The notes under the pieces: model-generated
Seen by the model: the letters and a program-made list of their open reading frames with translations, nothing else
What the model was told of the DNA's origin: nothing
Databases searched by the model: none
In this document: piece by piece, positions 6,192 through 10,757 of the stretch
Layout of the letters: every line of letters begins with the position of its first letter
Numbering within the stretch: the stretch's first letter is position 1
Position numbers and translations under genes: made by a program
Origin: Bacteroidales bacterium UBA1204
GTDB lineage: Bacteria > Bacteroidota > Bacteroidia > Bacteroidales > F082
Direction of reading: 5' to 3'
Length of the DNA: 10,757 bases
Assembly: GCA_002310075.1 (NCBI GenBank)
Contig: DBXU01000146.1
Location: forward strand, 3,682 to 14,438

Positions 6192-6908
6192 TCAGAACTC
6201 AATGCCTTCAATGCCGTTTTCCTTCATCAGGTCGGCGAGTTTGGTGTCGTTGTCGTCGACGGCGGCGAGGCAGTTGGTCACGATGCGGATTTGTTTGGCA
6301 GGATAGAACTCCATCAGGTCCTTGGTGGTCTCGTAGACGCAGTAATCTGTGGCAATACCGCAGATATCAATGCCTTCAAAACCCATTTCTTTTATGGTCT
6401 CGCTCAGTTTCAAGCCGCTTTTTTCATTTTGGAAGATGCTGAATTCTTCCTTCTCGGCGAGGTCGCCTTTCTGCATGTAGTGGATGTTATGGCAGTTTTG
6501 GCCGATGGTCGTTAGCACTTCCTGCAGGGCTGGGTAAACGTTCATACCTTCGGTGCCTTGCACGCAGTGAGGAGGAAACACACCGCCTTGCTCAATAAAA
6601 GAGCAGTGGTTGGCTGGGTGGGCATCCTGTGTGACGATGATCCAACCATAGTTTTTCCAAGCGCCATCATTCAGTGCTTTTGCAAGGTAATCCATGGAAG
6701 CAGGACCTTTGGCTGTTGCCAAGCTGCCAGTGGTGAAGTCGATCTGTGGGTCGACAATGATGAGCATTCTATTGGGAAGCTGGACTTCCTCGACAGTGGT
6801 TTCAGTGGCTTCTTTCTCAGCCTCTTCGTTTTTCTGGTTTTTGTTGTTGCAGCCTGCAAAAGCAAGGGCGGCGATGAGCACGATGGCTCCGAAGATGTGT
6901 TTTTTCAT
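6192..6908 (-). CDS. pncA: nicotinamidase (PncA-type) with lipoprotein-like signal peptide
   Basis: A 238-residue isochorismatase-fold hydrolase predicted to convert nicotinamide to nicotinate and ammonia, feeding NAD salvage. The catalytic triad aligns with mycobacterial PncA: Asp53 in IIVDPQIDF, Lys147 in MQKGD and Cys190 in GIATDYCV. The metal ligands are also there: Asp95 and His97 in TQDAHPANH, His101, and His114 in PPHCVQGT. Unusually, the protein begins with a signal peptide (MKKHIFGAIVLIAALAFAGC) ending in a lipobox-like FAGC, so Cys20 may be lipidated and the enzyme exported. A charged low-complexity linker (about 21-42, rich in Lys, Glu, Asn) follows. The start is ATG 6908-6906, just after a promoter; the open frame extends to 6992 but overlaps ygiQ. 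The -3 lipobox residue is Phe, slightly atypical but tolerated in Bacteroidota. An isochorismatase-like relative with another substrate remains possible. Confidence 0.88.
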   Translation of the reverse strand: MKKHIFGAIVLIAALAFAGCNNKNQKNEEAEKEATETTVEEVQLPNRMLIIVDPQIDFTTGSLATAKGPASMDYLAKALNDGAWKNYGWIIVTQDAHPANHCSFIEQGGVFPPHCVQGTEGMNVYPALQEVLTTIGQNCHNIHYMQKGDLAEKEEFSIFQNEKSGLKLSETIKEMGFEGIDICGIATDYCVYETTKDLMEFYPAKQIRIVTNCLAAVDDNDTKLADLMKENGIEGIEF

Positions 6909-6936
6909 GATGTTGTTTATAGGTTTTAAATTGTTG

Positions 6937-6944
6937 CAAAGGTA
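6937..6944 (-). promoter_or_regulatory. -7 promoter element for the nicotinamidase gene
   Basis: On the minus strand, bases 6944-6937 read TACCTTTG, an exact match to TAnnTTTG. The element lies 7 bp beyond the ygiQ stop codon and about 28 nt before the nicotinamidase ATG. No clear TTTG is seen at -33 spacing. The same ACCTTTGCA string occurs in the ygiQ/yitT intergenic region. Confidence 0.55.
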
Positions 6945-6951
6945 GGGAAAA

Positions 6952-8775
6952 TTATGATTTGAAAAGCTTTTTAATCCATTCTGGATGTCCAATTCTGCGC
7001 AAAGCGTTCTTCACCCAGTCGCGGTTCTCGGGTTTGTACCAGAAGAAAAAGCGTTGTTGGGCAAGTTTCTCCTCTTTGGTCTTGGCGCAAAAGACGGGTT
7101 CCAAAGTGTAAGGGTCATAGCCGGAGTAGTAGATTTCAGTTGCCAAGGTCATGGGTGTAGGGGTGAAGTCTTGCACTTGCTCCAGATGATAACCCAGTTC
7201 CTTGGTCCTCACGGCAAGGTCAGCCATGTCTTCAAGGTAACAGTCGGGATGCGAGGAGATGAAATAGGGGATGAGTTGCTGGTTGAGATGTTCCTTCTCA
7301 TTGATTTGGTCGAATCTCTGTTTCAACTTCACGAACATGTCGAACTTGGGTTTGCGCATGAGCTTCAACACGGCATCGCTGGTGTGTTCGGGGGCCACTT
7401 TCAGCCGGCCACTCACATGTCGCGTGACCAATTGACGGAAGTATTCGTCATAACCCATGGCTTTGTTTTCTTCGGGAGTACTGGCATGAAGGAACAAATC
7501 GTAGCGGATGCCCGAGCCAATGGTGGCTTTTTTGACCTTCGGGTTCTGGTCCACCTCTTTGTAGATTTCGATGAGTGGATGGTGGTCGGTGTTGAGGTTC
7601 TTGCAAACGGTAGGTTGCAAGCATGTGGGACGGGCGCATTTCTCGCAGAGACGTTCGTCCTTGCCTTTCATCCGGTACATATTGGCAGAAGGACCGCCGA
7701 GGTCGCTGATATAGCCTTTGAAGTCTTCCATCTCAGTCACCTTTTCCACTTCTTTCATGATAGACTCCTTGCTTCTAGAAGCTACGAACTTGCCTTGATG
7801 TGCCGAGATGGTGCAGAAGGCACATCCGCCGAAGCATCCGCGGTGCAGGTTCACAGAATGACGAATCATCTCGTAAGCTGGGATGACACCGCGCTTGGCG
7901 TATTTGGGATGGGGCAGGCGGGTGTATGGCAAATCGAAGGAGGCATCAATTTGTTCTGTGGTAAAAGTTGGCAAAGGAGGGTTGATGATAAGCCTTTGGT
8001 TGCCGACTTCTTGGATCAGCCTTGCTGCGTGTTTCTTGTTGGATTCCTCTTCGATATGTCGAAAATTGGAAGCGTATTTCTTCTTGTCTTTCAGGCAGAC
8101 CTCGTGCGACACAAGTTCGATGGTCTCGCCTTCGAAATCGGGGAGAGGTTGTTTCTTGTCTTGCAGGAAGAAGGTCTGCTTGATGTCGGTCAACTCGCTG
8201 ACTCTCTTGCCGCTTTGTATGGCCTTGGCGATTTCCACCATGGTGAGTTCGCCCATGCCGTACACGCCTATGTCTGCTTTCGAGTCGACCAAGATACTGG
8301 GCTTTAAGCAGTCGTCCCAATAATCGTAGTGAGTCACACGGCGCAACGAGGCTTCGATGCCGCCAACGACAATGGGCACGTCAGGATAGAGTTGTTTGAG
8401 GATGTTACTATAGACCACCGTGGCGCGATCAGGGCGGAAGCCTGCCTCGCCGCCGGGAGTGTAGGCATCGTTGCTGCGTAAGCGCTTGTTGGCGGTGTAG
8501 TGGTTCACCATCGAGTCCATGCAACCTGCCGAAACGCCGAAATACAGCTTTGGTTTTCCGAATTTCTTGAAATCACGCAGGTCATCGCGCCAGTTAGGCT
8601 GCGGGATGAGTGCCACACGAAAGCCATTATGCTCCAAAACCCTTCCGATGACCGCTGCTCCAAACGCTGGGTGGTCGACGTAGGCATCGCCGGTGATGAA
8701 CACCACGTCCACCTCATCCCAACCGCGCAGATCGGTTTCTTTTTTCGTAATGGGAAGCCAGTCGAGTAGAGTCAT
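6952..8775 (-). CDS. YgiQ-family radical SAM protein
   Basis: A 607-residue protein of the YgiQ family (UPF0313), radical SAM enzymes whose reaction is not established. The N-terminal part (about 1-180) is a cobalamin-binding-like Rossmann region containing VFITGDAYVDHPAFG and VVGGIEASLRR. The central radical SAM domain carries the [4Fe-4S] cysteines Cys314, Cys318 and Cys321 in the CxxxCxxC motif (CFGGCAFC). A second cysteine cluster (Cys377, 380, 385, 391) is typical of the family and may hold another metal centre. The region EHTSDAVLKLMRKP (463-476) is also family-like. It is shorter than E. coli YgiQ (about 740) but close to other family members. The start at ATG 8775 follows a -7 element by about 15 bp. 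It is divergent from the YitT gene. The nicotinamidase gene follows after 43 bp and has its own promoter. Confidence 0.92.
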   Translation of the reverse strand: MTLLDWLPITKKETDLRGWDEVDVVFITGDAYVDHPAFGAAVIGRVLEHNGFRVALIPQPNWRDDLRDFKKFGKPKLYFGVSAGCMDSMVNHYTANKRLRSNDAYTPGGEAGFRPDRATVVYSNILKQLYPDVPIVVGGIEASLRRVTHYDYWDDCLKPSILVDSKADIGVYGMGELTMVEIAKAIQSGKRVSELTDIKQTFFLQDKKQPLPDFEGETIELVSHEVCLKDKKKYASNFRHIEEESNKKHAARLIQEVGNQRLIINPPLPTFTTEQIDASFDLPYTRLPHPKYAKRGVIPAYEMIRHSVNLHRGCFGGCAFCTISAHQGKFVASRSKESIMKEVEKVTEMEDFKGYISDLGGPSANMYRMKGKDERLCEKCARPTCLQPTVCKNLNTDHHPLIEIYKEVDQNPKVKKATIGSGIRYDLFLHASTPEENKAMGYDEYFRQLVTRHVSGRLKVAPEHTSDAVLKLMRKPKFDMFVKLKQRFDQINEKEHLNQQLIPYFISSHPDCYLEDMADLAVRTKELGYHLEQVQDFTPTPMTLATEIYYSGYDPYTLEPVFCAKTKEEKLAQQRFFFWYKPENRDWVKNALRRIGHPEWIKKLFKS

Positions 8776-8788
8776 TGCTTAAATTTGC

Positions 8789-8849
8789 TGCAAAGGTAAT
8801 TATTTCTTGAATTTGTTTCTTTATCTCGAAAAGAATTCCGACCTTTGCA
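8789..8849. promoter_or_regulatory. divergent promoter region for ygiQ and the YitT gene
   Basis: Two copies of ACCTTTGCA face away from each other: minus strand 8797-8789 and plus strand 8841-8849, forming a 9-bp inverted repeat. Reading toward ygiQ the -7 element is TACCTTTG (8798-8791), an exact match to TAnnTTTG. Reading toward the YitT gene it is GACCTTTG (8840-8847), one mismatch. For the plus strand a TTTC at 8816-8819 sits 20 nt upstream, and a TTTG at 8812-8815 sits 24 nt upstream. No good -33 is seen for ygiQ. Confidence 0.5.
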
Positions 8850-8902
8850 AACTCAAAAAGCAGAACGTTTGTATTAACCAAATATTTAAAAATCAATAAT
8901 TT

Positions 8903-9895
8903 ATGAGTAAATTCAATGATATTATGAAGGAAATCGGCGACGCTTTGGTCAGCAAAAAGTTCTGGGTAGAGCTGCTGATTATGACTTTTGGCATGTTTAT
9001 GACCGGTGTTTGCGTCTATTATTTCCTCGTTCCCAGTAAGCTGATTGTGGGTTCCATCTCGGGTCTTTCCATCGTGCTGACCAACATTTTCAACGGCATG
9101 GGCATCAACATTGGCCTTCCTACGATGATTACCGTCATCAACGCTATCTTGTTGATCCTTGCCTATATCCTCGTTGGTAAAGAATTTGGACTTAAAACGG
9201 TTTATTGCGCCTTGATTCTTGGTCCTATGACGAAGTTTTGTGAATGGCTTTACCCCTGGCAAAACTTCGCTACCCCCAATGATTACCTTGTGAATATGGG
9301 TGTCGCTCCCGACCAAGCCTTCTCTGTGATGGGCAACCCTTGGTTCGACTTGCTCTGCTGCGTGATCATCCTCAGCGCGGCCCAAACGCTGATGTTCTCC
9401 ATCAATGCCTCAACTGGCGGCCTTGATATTTTGGCCAAGATCGTCAACAAATACTTGCACTTCGACATGGGTAAGTCGGTGAGCGTGGCTGGTGCCATCA
9501 TCTGCCTTACGGCTTTCGCTATCAACCCCTTCCAGATGGTCATCATCGGCCTTATCGCCACATGGATCAACGGCATGGTGGTGAATATGTTCACGGCCAA
9601 CCTCAACCAGCGTAAACGTGTTTGCATCGTCTCGAAGGACTACGACCGCATTCGCCATTACATCATCGATGAACTCCACCGCGGCTGCACCCTGTATGAA
9701 GTGATCGGTGGCTACACCAATGAAAAGTCAATTGAATTGGAATCACTGCTCACCAACGACGAGTTCTCGAAACTGATGGAATATCTTGGCAAGAACGAAA
9801 TCAATGCCTTCACGACTGCCGGCAACGTCAGCGAAGTCTATGGCTTGTGGGCCAAAGACCGTCACAGAGCGAGAAAACACGCCGAGAAGCGATAA
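8903..9895 (+). CDS. YitT-family membrane protein with C-terminal DUF2179
   Basis: A 330-residue integral membrane protein of the YitT family, whose function is unknown. The N-terminal part has several hydrophobic segments (about residues 22-44, 48-65, 74-92, 97-112, 147-168 and 192-230). It includes the family-typical glycine-containing stretches LIVGSISGLSIVL (48-60) and ASTGGLDILAKIV (169-181). The soluble C-terminus (about 238-316) matches the small DUF2179 domain, with RGCTLYEVIGGYT (260-272) and NAFTTAGNVSEVYG (301-314). The last residues are basic (RHRARKHAEKR). The start is the ATG at 8903, the first in-frame start after an A/T-rich leader with no Shine-Dalgarno. It is divergent from ygiQ, and pepT follows after 46 bp. 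Confidence 0.9.
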   Translation: MSKFNDIMKEIGDALVSKKFWVELLIMTFGMFMTGVCVYYFLVPSKLIVGSISGLSIVLTNIFNGMGINIGLPTMITVINAILLILAYILVGKEFGLKTVYCALILGPMTKFCEWLYPWQNFATPNDYLVNMGVAPDQAFSVMGNPWFDLLCCVIILSAAQTLMFSINASTGGLDILAKIVNKYLHFDMGKSVSVAGAIICLTAFAINPFQMVIIGLIATWINGMVVNMFTANLNQRKRVCIVSKDYDRIRHYIIDELHRGCTLYEVIGGYTNEKSIELESLLTNDEFSKLMEYLGKNEINAFTTAGNVSEVYGLWAKDRHRARKHAEKR

Positions 9896-9910
9896 TTACA
9901 AAAGTTTTCC

Positions 9911-9918
9911 TATTTTTG
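9911..9918 (+). promoter_or_regulatory. -7 promoter element for pepT
   Basis: TATTTTTG matches TAnnTTTG exactly and lies 23 bp before the pepT start codon, in the 46-bp gap after the YitT gene. No TTTG is found at the usual -33 distance, so pepT may also be read from the YitT promoter. Confidence 0.4.
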
Positions 9919-9941
9919 TGCCAAATTAAAAACAGCACAAA

Positions 9942-10757
9942 ATGGAAAAGCTTTTAGACAAATTTTTGAGATACGTCTCTGTTGAGACAACCTCCGACGA
10001 GAATTCGGAATCGCAACCCAGTACCGCCAAGCAACTCAATCTTTTGGGAATGCTTCGCGATGAGTTGCAAGCTCTTGGCATCCCTGCTGAGTTGGACGAA
10101 TATGGCTATGTGATGGCCACCATTCCCTCCAATGTCGACCGCGAAATACCAGCCATCGGTTTCATCGCCCATGTGGATACCTCGCCAGATGCATCGGGCG
10201 CCAATATCAGGCCACAGATCATCCCCAATTACGACGGGGGCGACATCGTTTTGAATAAGGATAAGAACATCGTGTTGCGTGTTTCAGAGTTTCCTGAGAT
10301 GGCACAATACAAAGGCCAGACGATGATTACCACCGATGGTACGACGCTGCTCGGCGCTGACGATAAGGCTGGCGTGGCCGAGATCATGTATGCTGCACAG
10401 TATATGATGGAGCATCCCGACTTCAAGCATGGTGAGATTAAGATTGGCTTCACGCCCGACGAGGAGATTGGTCGTGGTGTGGTGAAGTTTGACGTGAAGA
10501 AGTTCGGTGCCAAATATGCCTACACCATGGACGGCGGCGAAATCGGCGAGCTAGAGTATGAAAACTTCAATGCTGCAGGCGCCAAGATCCACATACAAGG
10601 TAGCAACATCCATCCAGGTTATGGCAAGGACAAGATGGTCAACTCGATGCTCATCGCCATGGAACTTAACGGCATGCTGCCTGTGGAACAACGCCCGCGT
10701 TTCACCCAAGGCTATGAAGGCTTCTTCCATTTGACCGAAATCAACGGCACGGTGGAG
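9942..10757 (+). CDS. pepT: peptidase T (tripeptide aminopeptidase), 3' end missing
   Basis: The first 272 codons of a zinc-dependent M20-family aminopeptidase that releases the N-terminal residue of tripeptides in the cytoplasm. The frame is open to the last base; the family is about 410 residues, so roughly 135 are outside the window. Visible dinuclear-zinc and catalytic residues are His77 and Asp79 (GFIAHVDTSPD), Asp140 (LLGADDKAG), the general base Glu174 with ligand Glu175 (TPDEEIG), and Asp197 (TMDGGEIG). The last ligand, His near residue 380, would lie beyond the end. The motif IQGSNIHPGYGKDKMVNS (218-235) belongs to the lid/dimerisation domain and is typical of PepT. The start ATG 9942 gives MEKLLDKFLRYVSVETTS, the usual PepT beginning. 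Confidence 0.95.
   Translation, partial: MEKLLDKFLRYVSVETTSDENSESQPSTAKQLNLLGMLRDELQALGIPAELDEYGYVMATIPSNVDREIPAIGFIAHVDTSPDASGANIRPQIIPNYDGGDIVLNKDKNIVLRVSEFPEMAQYKGQTMITTDGTTLLGADDKAGVAEIMYAAQYMMEHPDFKHGEIKIGFTPDEEIGRGVVKFDVKKFGAKYAYTMDGGEIGELEYENFNAAGAKIHIQGSNIHPGYGKDKMVNSMLIAMELNGMLPVEQRPRFTQGYEGFFHLTEINGTVE

Noticed and set aside
6909..6992. A longer nicotinamidase starting at 6992
   Set aside because: The extension crosses the promoter element and the ygiQ 3' end, and would bury the signal peptide internally.
6985..8307. A 440-codon open frame on the plus strand opposite ygiQ
   Set aside because: It lies wholly antisense to a gene with complete radical SAM motifs. Its own translation has no recognisable domain, and it arises from the codon pattern of the true gene.
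1..10757. CRISPR arrays, insertion sequences, prophage genes, toxin-antitoxin or defence systems
   Set aside because: No spaced repeat array, transposase, integrase, phage structural gene or paired small toxin-antitoxin genes were seen. All gaps between genes are under 175 bp.

Overview
The window looks like a chromosomal piece of a Bacteroidota genome, most likely order Bacteroidales. Three things point there. The genes lack convincing Shine-Dalgarno sequences and have A/T-rich leaders. Several genes are preceded by the Bacteroidota -7 promoter element TAnnTTTG (4504-4511, 6937-6944, 8791-8798, 9911-9918). The proteins (FabG-like reductase, YgiQ, membrane LytTR protein, YitT, PepT) read like Bacteroidales family members. 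This assignment comes from pattern recognition, not from a database search.

Region 1 (1-3534, + strand) is a compact five-gene fatty-acid-synthase-like cluster: a KAS III (5' end cut by the window), a FabF-type KAS II, a FabZ-type dehydratase, an acyl carrier protein and a FabG-type ketoreductase. Gaps between genes are 10-34 bp. Together they supply priming, elongation, dehydration, carrier and ketoreduction steps. No enoyl reductase or malonyl transferase is visible, so the set either relies on housekeeping enzymes encoded elsewhere or makes an unsaturated or hydroxylated acyl product. A 28-bp heptamer tandem repeat lies between the first two genes. A hairpin terminator at 3565-3592 ends the cluster and probably also serves the gene converging from the right.

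Region 2 (3596-8775, - strand) holds five genes, listed in transcription order from the right. They are a YgiQ-family radical SAM protein, a nicotinamidase carrying a lipoprotein-like signal peptide, an orphan PTS EIIC-like (PfoR-type) membrane protein, recX (its start shares a base with the EIIC stop), and a four-TM membrane protein with a C-terminal LytTR DNA-binding domain. The nicotinamidase and LytTR genes appear to have their own promoters next to or overlapping the 3' end of the gene upstream. Between the nicotinamidase and EIIC genes lies a 98-bp palindromic element (6056-6153) that can fold into a four-way junction with almost every base at the junction accounted for. It looks like a mobile REP/MITE-type repeat.

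Region 3 (8903-10757, + strand) has a YitT-family membrane protein, divergent from ygiQ, and the first 272 codons of peptidase T (pepT), cut by the window end. No rRNA, tRNA, CRISPR array, transposase or phage gene was seen. Most of the window is ordinary core or near-core genome. The points of most interest are the 98-bp repeat, the exported nicotinamidase, the reductase-less FAS-like cluster and the EIIC-recX coupling.
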